From: DASQHW01 sp038209365
GTDB taxonomy: Bacteria > Actinomycetota > Acidimicrobiia > IMCC26256 > PALSA-610
Direction: 5' to 3'
DNA: 57,211 nt
Assembly (NCBI GenBank): GCA_038209365.1
Contig: JBBQXS010000030.1
Location: 1 to 57,211 of the forward strand
Shown here piece by piece: positions 7,840 through 16,067 of this stretch; position 1 is the stretch's first letter; every line of letters starts with the position of its first letter. Position numbers and translations under genes: made by a program. The notes under the pieces were generated by a model. The model was not told the origin of the DNA. It saw nothing but the letters and a program-made list of their open reading frames with translations, and ran no database searches.

Positions 7840-8304
7840 GTGAGATCGCGTGTGGAGCCCCACGTGCCGGGTTTGGGTGATGAGGCAGATGGGGTCCCGA
7901 CGCGGTTTGGCGAGTCCGGCTTCACGTTGGTCGAGCTCTTGGCGACGATTGCGATCATGGGGCTGGCCATCGTGGGACTTCTGGGGGCACTGGGAACGTT
8001 CCTGCAGGCGGGCACGATCCAACGATCGACCGCAAATATCGATCAGGCAAGCCGTGTCTATACCGAAGTCCTCGTGTCCGCACCCTACGCGAGCTGTGCG
8101 ACGGCTTACTCGTCCGTGACGCTGCCGGCCGGGTACTCGTTCGCGGCAGGACCGACGGTCAGTTACTGGAACGGCGACAGCCCGGCGACCTTCGCCGCAA
8201 CATGCGCGACTGACCGGGGCGTGCAAAAGGTCTCCGCGACGATCAGGGACACCAGCTCGGGTCAGTCACAACAGGTTGCGGTCGCCAAGACCGAGGCGGG
8301 CTGA
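7840..8304 (+). CDS. Type IV prepilin-like protein (pseudopilin 1)
   Basis: A 154-residue prepilin with a class III signal: a short charged leader, then G-FTLVELLATIAIMGLAIVGLL, cleaved by a prepilin peptidase before Phe with the conserved Glu at +5. The rest is a small Cys-containing globular domain. GTG 7840 is chosen because AGGAGG lies 6 nt upstream. It heads an operon of three: its stop codon overlaps the next start by one base. No ATPase, platform protein or peptidase gene is in the window, so assembly must rely on genes elsewhere. Confidence 0.88.
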   Translation: MRSRVEPHVPGLGDEADGVPTRFGESGFTLVELLATIAIMGLAIVGLLGALGTFLQAGTIQRSTANIDQASRVYTEVLVSAPYASCATAYSSVTLPAGYSFAAGPTVSYWNGDSPATFAATCATDRGVQKVSATIRDTSSGQSQQVAVAKTEAG

Positions 8305-8882
8305 TGCGGCCGCCGCACCAACCGCAAGAAGGATTCACCTTGGTGGAGCTCCTCATCGGGGTGGTGATCAACGGGCTCATCATGAGCGCGATCGCTTCTG
8401 CACTATTCGTCGGTTTGCGTACGACGACAGACGCGCGACGGAACCTCGGCCAGAGCAACGGCGAGCAGCTCATCGCGTACTACTTCACCGGCGATGTGCA
8501 GAGCGCGTGCAATCCCGCCCTCAGCGAGCCGGCCTGCGCGCGGACACCGAACCCCTCGACGACGTCCGGCTCGGCGTGCGGAACCACGGCACAGTTCGCG
8601 ATGGACACGTTCTCGAGCCCGACGGCATCCGCGCCCGAGGTGACGGTCGGGTACGGATTGCAATCCGGCGTCCTGACCCGATTCACGTGCGCGTACGGCG
8701 CGACGTCGACGTCGTCGTCGGTCACCCTTGCCGAGAAGATCTCGAGTGTTGCCGTCACGTACCCCCTCAGCGGGACATGTGCCGGTCGGTATCAACTCGT
8801 CGTGATCGCCACGGGTAGCACGGAAGGAATCGGCACTCCGGCTTACACCTTCACCCTGTGCGCCGAGCGGAGGTCCGGATGA
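8304..8882 (+). CDS. Type IV prepilin-like protein (pseudopilin 2, PulJ-type)
   Basis: A 192-residue prepilin with leader MRPPHQPQEG and the hydrophobic helix FTLVELLIGVVINGLIMSA, again with Glu at +5. The extracellular part holds several cysteines (SACNP, PACAR, SACGT, FTCAYG, GTCAG, TLCAER) that could form disulfides, consistent with a minor-pilin tip component. Its ATG shares one base with the preceding stop, and its own stop overlaps the next start as ATGA, so the three genes are translationally coupled. Confidence 0.88.
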   Translation: MRPPHQPQEGFTLVELLIGVVINGLIMSAIASALFVGLRTTTDARRNLGQSNGEQLIAYYFTGDVQSACNPALSEPACARTPNPSTTSGSACGTTAQFAMDTFSSPTASAPEVTVGYGLQSGVLTRFTCAYGATSTSSSVTLAEKISSVAVTYPLSGTCAGRYQLVVIATGSTEGIGTPAYTFTLCAERRSG

Positions 8883-10282
8883 GCCGGCGGCGATCGGAGA
8901 CGATGGCGTCGCGGCCGCAGCACCAGGACGGGTCGGCGCTCGTGATGGCCCTCGTGATGGTGTTCGTGGTTGGTCTCATCGCGTCGGCCGCCGTGTCCTA
9001 TGCGTCGACGAGCTTGAGCGCGTCGAACTCCGCGTTCGTGCCCGCTCGAGCGAAGCAGAACGACGTCGACAGCGCCATTCGCACGGCGGTCGAATACATC
9101 AAAAGGGATGCCGCGGCAGGCGGCTCGCTCGGCATGGACGTCGGAGGGGGGTGCCCCTCGACGACGTTCGCGTACCCGGGACTTTCGGGGCCGGTCAACG
9201 TGGCGGTGTGTCCCCAAGAAGATTCATTCGTGCACTCGGGCTGGTTCCGATCAGTGCTGCTCACCCTCGGCACGGACCCCTCGGAGGGGATCGTGCTGAG
9301 TCACAACGGCGATACCAACGTAGGTGGCAGCATCTTCTCCAACTCCATCTTGTCGCTGGGCGGCCCCACGAACCTCAAGGTCACCGGCGGACCCGTGTGG
9401 GCCTGGGGCAACTGCACACGTCCCGGCAACGTCACGATCACGAACCCGACCAGCGCGGTGCAGTGCAACGCGAGCGCCTCCTTCGGAGGCGTTCGACCAA
9501 AGGTCGCGCTCGACCCGGGCGATCCCACACTCGGACACACCGCTGACTGGCAACCGGCGTCGACTCCCGCAACCATGACGCCGCCCGCGATCCCGCCGTG
9601 CGCGGCGAACAAGGCGACCCTGTCGCCCGGTGTGTACTCCGATCCCGCCCCCCTGTCCGCGCTCACCACGACATGCAATACCGTCACGCTCGGCGTCGGC
9701 GTCTACTTCCTCAACTTCCCCAGCACGAACACCCCATGGAGCATCTCCAAGACCGTCACCGCCGCCTGCGACGCCACCGGCCAGGGCGCACAACTCGTCT
9801 TCGCGAACCAATCCAAGCTCAGCCTCACCGGAGTACTCAACATCTCCTGCGGCCGAAAGGCCACCGCAAAGGGTCCGCTCATCTCCCTCTACGGACTCAA
9901 GAGCGCGCTCGGCACACTCCCGGCGCAGACCGGCTGCATCATCACCGTCGGAGGTTGTTCCATCATCGACCCCGGCGCGAACAGCGGCGAGCTCAACATC
10001 GCCGACGAGATCTATCTGCCGAAGAACAAACTCAGTGGAACCATCAATGTCGGCGGCGCGTCCAAGGTCGCGACCGCGTTGATCCTTCGCACGCTCAATC
10101 TCAATATCAACCCGAACATCTGCGTCACCTGCGCCGCGATCGGCAACGACACCAACGCCCCCATCGCCGGCAACGTCGTATTCACCGCGTCCCTCAACGG
10201 CACGCCATGGGCCGACTCCGACGTCGTCTACGACCCGACCACCTTCGCGCCCACCATCCACACGTGGGTGAAGCGCTTCTAG
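8879..10282 (+). CDS. Large cysteine-rich minor pilin / PilX-like pilus-associated protein
   Basis: A 467-residue protein with a charged N-terminus, QDGSALVMALVMVFVVGLIASAA as membrane helix (the PilX-N-like pattern, without the FTLVE motif), and a long exported domain with over a dozen cysteines (for example GGGCPST, NCTRPG, PPCAANK, TTTCNTV, NICVTC). The domain is rich in Ser, Thr, Asn and Gly in a repetitive strand pattern (LSLTGVLNISC, LSGTINVGG), suggesting a beta-helix-like adhesin. The ATG overlaps the upstream stop as ATGA and follows GGAGG. Probably the surface-exposed tip of the pseudopilus encoded here; ligand unknown. Confidence 0.75.
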   Translation: MSRRRSETMASRPQHQDGSALVMALVMVFVVGLIASAAVSYASTSLSASNSAFVPARAKQNDVDSAIRTAVEYIKRDAAAGGSLGMDVGGGCPSTTFAYPGLSGPVNVAVCPQEDSFVHSGWFRSVLLTLGTDPSEGIVLSHNGDTNVGGSIFSNSILSLGGPTNLKVTGGPVWAWGNCTRPGNVTITNPTSAVQCNASASFGGVRPKVALDPGDPTLGHTADWQPASTPATMTPPAIPPCAANKATLSPGVYSDPAPLSALTTTCNTVTLGVGVYFLNFPSTNTPWSISKTVTAACDATGQGAQLVFANQSKLSLTGVLNISCGRKATAKGPLISLYGLKSALGTLPAQTGCIITVGGCSIIDPGANSGELNIADEIYLPKNKLSGTINVGGASKVATALILRTLNLNINPNICVTCAAIGNDTNAPIAGNVVFTASLNGTPWADSDVVYDPTTFAPTIHTWVKRF

Positions 10283-10330
10283 ATCTAGCAGCGGGCCCCT
10301 CACTCTTCGGCCCGGCAGGTCTCCTCGGCG

Positions 10331-11971
10331 ATGGGCGAGACTCTCACTGTGACGGGTGCGATCGATCCCGGCCGGGAAGCGTTCGAGCGCCAGGCGTGGG
10401 GCATCGCGTTTCGGCATTTCTCCGCCGCGGACGTCGAGCACCGGCTCGGGGTCGAGGACACCGAGCGGCTTGCGGTGGCCGCCTACCTGGTAGGTCGCAA
10501 GGAGGAGAGCGTCGAAGCGTGGACGCGAGCACACATCGAGTGCGTCCGGCTCGGTGATGTCGCGCGAGCCGCTCGTTGTGCGTTCTGGTTGGCATTCGGT
10601 CTGTTGAACAGAGGCGAGCTGGCTCGCGGTGCGGGATGGGTCGACCGTGCGCAGCGCCTCCTCGATGACGCCGGCCTCGAATGTGTCGAGCATGGATACC
10701 TGCGCTATCCGGTCGCACTGCGCGCCATCTTCGAAGGTGACGGCGGGACCGCGCATGCGGCGTTCGCCGAGGCGGCCGAGATCGGTGCTCGTTTCGGCGA
10801 CGCGGAGCTGGTGACGCTCGCCCGCGTGGGTGTAGGCCGCTGTCTCATCTACATGGGCGAGATCGCCGAGGGAGTGGGCTTGCTCGACGAGGCCATGGTG
10901 GCAGTCACAGCTCGGGAGGTGTCGGCGGTCGCGGTCGGCGACGTGTACTGCACCGTCATCGAGGCGTGTCAGGAGCTGTTCGATCTTCGCCGGGTGCATG
11001 AATGGACGGCAGCGCTGAGCCACTGGTGCCAATCGCAACCCGATTTGGTGCTCTACCGCGGCCAGTGTCTCGTGCATCGAAGCGAGGTCATGCTGCTGCA
11101 CGGCGCGTGGCCCGACGCGATGGAAGAAGCTGAGCGCGCTTGTGCGTGGCTCGCTGACGACGTGGCGGTGGGCGCGGCGTTCTACCAGCGGGGCGAGTTG
11201 TACCGCATGCGCGGCGAGTTCGAGAAGGCGGAGGCCGCGTACCGTCGGGCGAACGAGCTCGGTCGTGAACCGCAGCCGGGCCTCGCATTGCTGCGTCTGG
11301 GGCAAGGTCAAACCGGTGCAGCAGATGCCGCGATCCGTCGTGTGTTCGATGAAGTCCAGGGTCCGATGGCCCGGGTGCCGGTGCTCGGCGCGTACGTGGA
11401 GATCGTCCTGGCCGGTGGTGACGTCGGCGCGGCGCGTGTGGCCGCGGATGAGCTGTCGATGGTCGCCGGCGAGTTGAACGCGCCGTTCGTGTGGGCGCGC
11501 GCCGAGACGTGCGCGGGAGCGGTGCTGCTCGCCGAGGGTGATCCCCGCGCCGCGCTGGCTGCGCTCCGCCGAGCCTGGAGCGGTTGGCGGGAGCTCGACG
11601 CGCCCTACGAATCGGCCCGCGTCCGCGTCCTTATCGGGCTGGCATGTCGGGCGCTGGGTGACGACGACGGCGCGGACATGGAGCTCGACGCGGCCCGATC
11701 GGCGTTGCAGCAGCTCGACGCCGCGCCGGAGCTCGCGCGCGTCGAAGCCCTGTCGGGGATGCTCCGCGACGTCACCGCGGGCGGGTTGACCGCGCGCGAG
11801 CTGGAGGTGCTCACGTTGGTGGCGACGGGAAGGACCAATCGGGCGATCGCCGATGACCTGTTCATCAGCGAGAAGACGGTGGCTCGTCATGTGAGCAACA
11901 TCTTCATCAAGTTGGGATTGTCGTCGCGGTCTGCGGCGACGGCGTACGCGTACGAGCACGACCTCGTCTGA
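10331..11971 (+). CDS. LuxR-family transcriptional regulator with TPR-like helical sensor
   Basis: A 546-residue regulator. Residues about 40-480 form tandem helical pairs of TPR type (for example ERLAVAAYLVGRKEESVEAWTRA and YRMRGEFEKAEAAYRRANEL). The C-terminal 65 residues are a LuxR helix-turn-helix (GLTARELEVLTLVATG ... IADDLFISEKTVARHVSNIF). Unlike MalT/LAL regulators there is no P-loop ATPase domain, so this resembles a shortened LAL protein. It is transcribed in the same direction as the pilin operon 48 bases upstream, but no shared target is evident. The ATG at 10331 has no strong ribosome binding site. Confidence 0.85.
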   Translation: MGETLTVTGAIDPGREAFERQAWGIAFRHFSAADVEHRLGVEDTERLAVAAYLVGRKEESVEAWTRAHIECVRLGDVARAARCAFWLAFGLLNRGELARGAGWVDRAQRLLDDAGLECVEHGYLRYPVALRAIFEGDGGTAHAAFAEAAEIGARFGDAELVTLARVGVGRCLIYMGEIAEGVGLLDEAMVAVTAREVSAVAVGDVYCTVIEACQELFDLRRVHEWTAALSHWCQSQPDLVLYRGQCLVHRSEVMLLHGAWPDAMEEAERACAWLADDVAVGAAFYQRGELYRMRGEFEKAEAAYRRANELGREPQPGLALLRLGQGQTGAADAAIRRVFDEVQGPMARVPVLGAYVEIVLAGGDVGAARVAADELSMVAGELNAPFVWARAETCAGAVLLAEGDPRAALAALRRAWSGWRELDAPYESARVRVLIGLACRALGDDDGADMELDAARSALQQLDAAPELARVEALSGMLRDVTAGGLTARELEVLTLVATGRTNRAIADDLFISEKTVARHVSNIFIKLGLSSRSAATAYAYEHDLV

Positions 11972-12088
11972 AAGCGCTCCTACACAGAACTACCCACGTC
12001 GTTCGTCGCGACGATTTGCATGATTCGCGCGATGTCTCGAGGCGAGCACACCTTTACCGTCCTCACCACACAAACAAGGAGGACGGAA

Positions 12089-12493
12089 ATGTCGGAGCAG
12101 AACATCGCCGCCGTGCGGCGCCTCACCCAGGACGGCTTTGTCGGCGGGAAGATCGACGTCGTCGATGACGTCGTCGCCGAGAACTGTGTCGACCACGACC
12201 CGATGCCCGGACAGGGACAGGGCCGTGAGGGACAGCGGCACACCTGTGAGATGGTGGTCGGCGGTCTGTCGGAGAGAAGCACGCTACAGGACGATTTCCT
12301 GGCTGCCGGTGACACGGTGGTCGAGAACTGGATCTTCCAGGGGACCCACACGGGTGACTTCCTCGGTGTACCCCCGACGGGCAAGCAGCTGCAGGTGCGA
12401 GGAATCGAGATCTGGCGGCTCGCCGAAGGCAAGATCGTCGAACGCTGGGGCGTCGTGGACGCAGCCGGGGTGATGGAGCAACTCGCGTCGTAG
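12089..12493 (+). CDS. SnoaL-like / ester cyclase family protein
   Basis: A 134-residue NTF2-fold protein of the SnoaL-like polyketide cyclase group: NIAAVRRLTQDGFVGGKIDVVDDVVAENCVDHDP, the TGDFLGVPPTGKQLQVRGIEIWR strand pair, and the closing GKIVERWGVVD. Many such proteins are not true cyclases, and the substrate is unknown. The ATG is supported by AGGAGG 7 nt upstream. A strong hairpin follows the stop, so the gene is monocistronic. Confidence 0.88.
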   Translation: MSEQNIAAVRRLTQDGFVGGKIDVVDDVVAENCVDHDPMPGQGQGREGQRHTCEMVVGGLSERSTLQDDFLAAGDTVVENWIFQGTHTGDFLGVPPTGKQLQVRGIEIWRLAEGKIVERWGVVDAAGVMEQLAS

Positions 12494-12509
12494 CGACCGA
12501 GCCGTTTTG

Positions 12510-12541
12510 ACCCTCCTCACGTTTGACGGCGTGAGGAGGGT
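12510..12541 (+). terminator. Hairpin terminator after the SnoaL-like gene
   Basis: A perfect 12-bp inverted repeat (12510-12521 with 12530-12541) around an 8-base loop, 17 bases after the stop codon. Confidence 0.75.
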
Positions 12542-12830
12542 TGCTGCCCGAGGCAGCTCGCACAACACTAGTAACGAACTTCTGGAAATAAAGTGCTAAT
12601 ATCTGGGGTGAGGCGAGGCGCCGCCGGCGTCGCCGAATCAGTGATGGTGAACCATGCGTAGGCCGCGAGCAACACCGAGAAGGTCGGGCGAGGCCCGGAT
12701 GCGGGTCGGTGAGCGGAGGGAAAGGGACGGCGTCCTGGATCTCGACGGCATGTCACCTGTCGCAGTCCGCTTGCGGGCGCCGTCTTGGGCGATTCCTCCG
12801 CGGCGCAGCAGGAGCCGAACGAGCTAATAC
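12542..12830. other. Intergenic stretch with a low-GC patch and no clear gene
   Basis: Within it 12565-12605 is unusually AT-rich and contains TAATAT at 12597-12602, which fits a -10 element for rightward transcription. Downstream, an ATG at 12750 opens a 25-codon frame ending at the TAA at 12825-12827. The bases 12605-12740 are purine-rich and could form RNA structure, but match no riboswitch I can name. Confidence 0.4.
12597..12602 (+). promoter_or_regulatory. Candidate -10 element TAATAT
   Basis: TAATAT fits TANNNT within the only AT-rich patch of this interval and would drive the small genes ending at 13240. The -35 region is not clear. Confidence 0.35.
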
Positions 12831-13028
12831 CTGACCCGTTCGTGGCTGCCCGACGCCAACGAACCGGGGCTGCGTGTTACCGTCGAGGCTTCGCCCGTAC
12901 GGGACGGTGCGCGCGATGCCTCCGTGTTCGTGGCTCCCGCGCGAGATGCCGAGCCGCATCTGCCGAGCCGACTGTCGTGTGCGGAGCGACTCGAACACGC
13001 CGCAATCCGAGCAGAGCGAGACACTTGA
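12831..13028 (+). CDS. Small open frame coupled to the next gene; no ATG, GTG or TTG near its N-terminus
   Basis: After the TAA at 12825-12827 the frame reads about 65 codons with typical GC-rich third positions (GLRVTVEASPVRDGARD, SVFVAPARDAEPHLPSR) and ends in TGA overlapping the ATG at 13028 as TGATG, the arrangement of translational coupling. The first possible start is CTG at 12831; the first GTG is well inside. Either a CTG start or a frameshift is needed: the neighbouring frame upstream (12785 onward) also looks coding for about 25 codons. I recognise no family. The coupling is the best evidence that it is real. Confidence 0.3.
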   Translation: MTRSWLPDANEPGLRVTVEASPVRDGARDASVFVAPARDAEPHLPSRLSCAERLEHAAIRAERDT

Positions 13029-13240
13029 TGGAACGTTCACCGAACGACTCGTCACGGAATTTTCTCATCGGTACGGCGATCGAAGTGCGCGGTCACTTCC
13101 GAGGCGAGTGGAGTCGCGGATTCGAGATCGCCGAGGAAACACAGGACGGCTACTGGGTGCGGCGCATGTCGGATCGTTACGTGCTGCCTTTGCAGTTCTC
13201 GGCCCGTGACGTTCGCCGCGACCTTCGTCGGGCGACCTGA
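13028..13240 (+). CDS. Small conserved actinobacterial protein of unknown function
   Basis: A 70-residue protein with the pattern IGTAIEVRGHFRGEWSRGF followed by YWVRRMSDRYVLPLQF and a closing DVRR. I know this pattern from small uncharacterised actinobacterial proteins (G-x-VEVR-x-F-x-x-x-WSRGFE ... RRxSD ... LPxxF); it resembles a small SH3-like barrel. No membrane segment. The ATG overlaps the stop of the preceding small frame. The two-component genes start 44 bases further on. Confidence 0.7.
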   Translation: MERSPNDSSRNFLIGTAIEVRGHFRGEWSRGFEIAEETQDGYWVRRMSDRYVLPLQFSARDVRRDLRRAT

Positions 13241-13284
13241 ATCCGCGCAAAGTAACGTCACAGGCTGATGGCGGGACGTGGCGT

Positions 13285-14625
13285 GTGAGAAGTCCGTTCC
13301 GCCACACGGCCACCACGTCCGACTCGACGGGCCGCGGGACGGTGGCGCGACAGGTGGGCCAGTTCACGCTCGTGGGCATTGTCGCGGTGGTGATCGTCGG
13401 GCTGGCAACCTCGATCGCAAGTCGCCGGGTGGGTGAACGCGAGGCCATCGTCGACGCGCGTACGAAGACGCTGGTGAAAGCCCAGGGGTTCGTCGAACCC
13501 GCCGTCACGAATGGTCTCCTCACCGGAGATCCCGTGGCGGTTCGAAAGGTCGCGGCCACGGTGGAGCGGAACGTGCTCGACGATTCCCTCGTGCGCGTGA
13601 AAATCTGGAACCGAGACGGCACGATCGTGTACTCCGACGAACCGCGCCTGCTCGGTACGCGTTACACGCTCGGCGCCGACGAACACGCCGCGCTCGATTC
13701 GGGCGTCATCGAGGCGGAAGTGAGTGACCTCGCCAAGCCGGAGAATCGTTTCGAACAGTCCCGAGGGAAGTTGCTCGAGGTGTATCTCCCGATCCGCGCG
13801 CCCAACGGCCAACGGCTCCTGTTCGAGGCATACTTCCGCTACGCCGCGGTATCCGCGGCGGGCGGGCGCATCTGGCGCAGTTTCGCTCCCATCACCCTCG
13901 GTGCGCTGCTGGCATTGGAGCTCGTGCAGATCCCACTCGCGTGGTCGCTTGCTCGTCGGCTTCGCCAACGTCAACGCGAACGCGAACGCCTTCTGCAAAA
14001 GGCACTCGATGCCTCGGACGTCGAGCGCCGTCGCATCGCCAGCGACCTTCACGACGGGGTCGTCCAGGATCTCGTCGGCGTCGCGTTCGCGTTGGGTGGC
14101 GCCGCCCGCCGCGACGACATCACGAAGGACTCTCTGCAACTCTTCGAGCGGTCCGCGGACGACGTACGCGTGAGCATCAAAGCCTTGCGGTCACTCCTCG
14201 TCGAGATCTACCCGCCCAACTTGTTCGAAGAGGGAATCGTCGCCGCGCTCGCCGATCTGCTCGCCCGCGCAAACGGAAGGGGGCTTGCCACGACCCTCGA
14301 CGCCGATGGTTCGAAGAGCTCACTCCCTCCGACCGTTTCCGGACTCCTGTACCGAGCCGCGCAGGAGGCGCTGCGCAACGTGTTGACGCATGCGCACGCG
14401 ACCGAGGTCACCGTGCGCATCTCCGACGAAAACGGTGTGGCCACACTGGAGGTCTGCGACGATGGCGTCGGGTTCGAACCGGGGCGAACCGAGCACAAGG
14501 CCAGGGAAGGTCACTTCGGGCTCCACGGCCTCGGCGAACTCGTCAGCGACGCGGGAGGACGGTTCCGCGTGCAGTCCGCGCCCGGCGCGGGCACCACTCT
14601 GCGGGTAGAGGTACCGCTCATATGA
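13285..14625 (+). CDS. Membrane sensor histidine kinase, NarL-system type (HisKA_3)
   Basis: A 446-residue kinase. One transmembrane helix lies at about residues 24-45 and a second at about 198-222, enclosing an extracytoplasmic sensor of about 150 residues (ARTKTLVKAQGFVEPAVTNG onward), cache-like in appearance. The dimerisation/phosphoacceptor domain is ERRRIASDLHDGVVQDLVG with the phosphorylated His in DLHD. The HATPase_c domain has EALRNVLTHAHA (N box) and CDDGVGFEPG (G1 box). The stop overlaps the start of the response regulator gene, so the two form one operon. Signal unknown. Confidence 0.93.
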   Translation: MRSPFRHTATTSDSTGRGTVARQVGQFTLVGIVAVVIVGLATSIASRRVGEREAIVDARTKTLVKAQGFVEPAVTNGLLTGDPVAVRKVAATVERNVLDDSLVRVKIWNRDGTIVYSDEPRLLGTRYTLGADEHAALDSGVIEAEVSDLAKPENRFEQSRGKLLEVYLPIRAPNGQRLLFEAYFRYAAVSAAGGRIWRSFAPITLGALLALELVQIPLAWSLARRLRQRQRERERLLQKALDASDVERRRIASDLHDGVVQDLVGVAFALGGAARRDDITKDSLQLFERSADDVRVSIKALRSLLVEIYPPNLFEEGIVAALADLLARANGRGLATTLDADGSKSSLPPTVSGLLYRAAQEALRNVLTHAHATEVTVRISDENGVATLEVCDDGVGFEPGRTEHKAREGHFGLHGLGELVSDAGGRFRVQSAPGAGTTLRVEVPLI

Positions 14626-15266
14626 TCCGGGTGCTCATCGTCGACGATCACTCGGTGGTACGCCGCGGACTCGAACAAGTGCTCGCGACGGCTGAGGGCA
14701 TCGAGGCGATCGGGAACGCGAGCGACGGTGAAGAAGCGGTCATGCGCGCGGCCGCGCTGCGCCCCGACGTCGTGCTGATGGACCTCTCGATGCCCGTGCT
14801 CGATGGCATCGAAGCCACGCGGAAGATCCTCGGCGCCGCGTCTGCCGAGGACCGCGTTCTGCGCGTCGTCGTGCTCACATCGTTCACGGAGCAGCGGCGC
14901 GTGCTCGACGCGCTGCAAGCCGGGGCAAGCGGCTACATCCTCAAGGATGCCACCCCGGACGAGGTCATCGCGGCGATCCGCGCCGCGCACGGCGGCGGGG
15001 CTCCGCTCGATCCGGCAGCCGCACGTGTGCTCCTCGACGCGCAACGCGCCCAGCAGCCCGCCCAGAACCTGAGCCGGCGCGAGACCGAGGTGCTGGGTCT
15101 CGTGGCGACGGGCCTCGCCAACAAGCAGATCGCACGCCGGCTCGGGATCAGCGAACGCACCGTCAAGGCGCACCTCACCGCCGTGTTCCAACAACTGGGC
15201 GTGACCGATCGCACCCAAGCCGCGCTGTGGGCCAAGGAACACCTGCCGCCGAGCGATCAAGCCTGA
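14622..15266 (+). CDS. NarL/LuxR-family response regulator
   Basis: A 214-residue regulator. The receiver domain (1-125) has the acidic pair in VDDHSVV, the phosphoacceptor Asp in VVLMDLSMPVLDG, the switch Thr in VLTSF and Lys in YILKDATPDE. The C-terminal LuxR helix-turn-helix is LSRRETEVLGLVATG ... RRLGISERTVKAHLTAVF. Its ATG overlaps the kinase stop (ATGA), which makes the upstream kinase its partner. Targets are unknown; the repeat-bearing anchored protein and secreted protein next door are candidates by position only. Confidence 0.93.
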   Translation: MIRVLIVDDHSVVRRGLEQVLATAEGIEAIGNASDGEEAVMRAAALRPDVVLMDLSMPVLDGIEATRKILGAASAEDRVLRVVVLTSFTEQRRVLDALQAGASGYILKDATPDEVIAAIRAAHGGGAPLDPAAARVLLDAQRAQQPAQNLSRRETEVLGLVATGLANKQIARRLGISERTVKAHLTAVFQQLGVTDRTQAALWAKEHLPPSDQA

Positions 15267-15285
15267 GTGAACACAGCGCGCTGAC

Positions 15286-15314
15286 TTCGGGGGCCCGCGA
15301 TGCGGACCCCCGAA
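15286..15314. terminator. Bidirectional hairpin terminator between convergent genes
   Basis: TTCGGGGG (15286-15293) pairs with CCCCCGAA (15307-15314), and CCGC/GCGG pair inside one mismatch around a 3-base loop. It sits between the response regulator and the convergent gene at 15331. Confidence 0.75.
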
Positions 15315-15330
15315 TCATCACGTCGAACGG

Positions 15331-15879
15331 TCAGCCGTCAACACCGGAGCCACCGGGCCCCGAGCTGTCGTCGCTGCCGTGACCACCGGACCCCGAGTCG
15401 CCAAGACGGTCGCCGCCGTGGTCGTCCGCGGTCGTCGGTGTGGCCGACTTGGCCGACGTGGTCGGTGTGACTGCGATGCCGCCCTTGTCGTCGTTGGCGT
15501 CGTGGCCGGCAGGATCGTCCGACCCGGAAGTCAAGCCGCCCTTGTCGTCATTGGCGTCGTGGCCGGCAGGATCGTCCGACCCGGAAGTCAAGCCGCCCTT
15601 GTCGTCGTTGACGTCGTGGCCCGGCGCATCGTCCGAGCCGGCAGTCAAGCCGCCCTTGTCGTCATTGGCCGCGAGAGCACTGGCGTCGTGGCCCGCAGGA
15701 CGGTTCGCACCCGGCCGCTTCGCACCGTGGTCGTCGGTCGTGGGAGTGCGGGGAATCACGACCTGCGGCGCAGGTTTCGTGGACACCTGGGCTGCGGCAT
15801 AGGTCGCGAATCCGCCGATCAGAACGATCGCAAAGGCGGCGATGGCCACTCTTGCCGCCCGAGCAGAGAGCTTGCGCAT
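15331..15879 (-). CDS. Membrane-anchored or secreted protein with 19-residue Asp/Gly-rich repeats
   Basis: A 182-residue protein. Residues about 9-30 (ARVAIAAFAIVLIGGFATYAAA) form a signal peptide or anchor. Beyond it is a low-complexity exported region built on the 19-residue unit DDKGGLTSGSDDPAGHDAN, present in about three and a half copies, flanked by His/Asp/Gly-rich tails (DDHGGDRLGDSGSGGHGSDD). The acidic repeats could bind calcium or act as a flexible cell-surface spacer; this is inference. The ATG at 15879 has GGAG 7 nt upstream. The 57-bp DNA repeats are prone to copy-number change. Confidence 0.75.
   Translation of the reverse strand: MRKLSARAARVAIAAFAIVLIGGFATYAAAQVSTKPAPQVVIPRTPTTDDHGAKRPGANRPAGHDASALAANDDKGGLTAGSDDAPGHDVNDDKGGLTSGSDDPAGHDANDDKGGLTSGSDDPAGHDANDDKGGIAVTPTTSAKSATPTTADDHGGDRLGDSGSGGHGSDDSSGPGGSGVDG
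15482..15669 (-). repeat. Tandem 57-bp coding repeat
   Basis: Period 57 from 15482, 15539 and 15596, with a partial fourth unit from 15653. The first two units are nearly identical and the third is more diverged. Each encodes 19 residues of the protein at 15331-15879. Confidence 0.9.
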
Positions 15880-16067
15880 GAGGGACTCCGATGAGGGGAG
15901 GGATGGAACTTCCTCAGCATCGGCCCACTTCGGTCGCAACTCCCAGTGGTCGATGGTCGTAGTACCTGGGTCGTAGGACCAACGTCCAATGGCGTTTCGC
16001 ACCGGCCTTCGCGTTGGGTGTGGAGGCGGCCAACGCCGCGAGCCAACCCCCACCCGAAAGAGGAACT

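Noticed and set aside
6402..7880. A 492-codon plus-strand open frame across the DinB-like and PPOX genes
   Set aside because: Antisense to two well-supported genes, with a low-complexity arginine-rich translation and no family match.
9251..11959. A 902-codon open frame on the minus strand
   Set aside because: It is antisense to the PilX-like and LuxR-type genes, has no recognisable domain and is rich in Arg, Ala, Gly and His, as expected of antisense frames in high-GC DNA.
14460..14490. GGTTCGAACC, resembling a tRNA T-loop
   Set aside because: It lies inside the HATPase domain of the histidine kinase (GVGFEPG), and no acceptor or anticodon stem can be drawn around it.
15481..15670. Tandem 57-bp units as a CRISPR array
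   Set aside because: The units are directly adjacent without spacers and translate in frame as 19-residue protein repeats.
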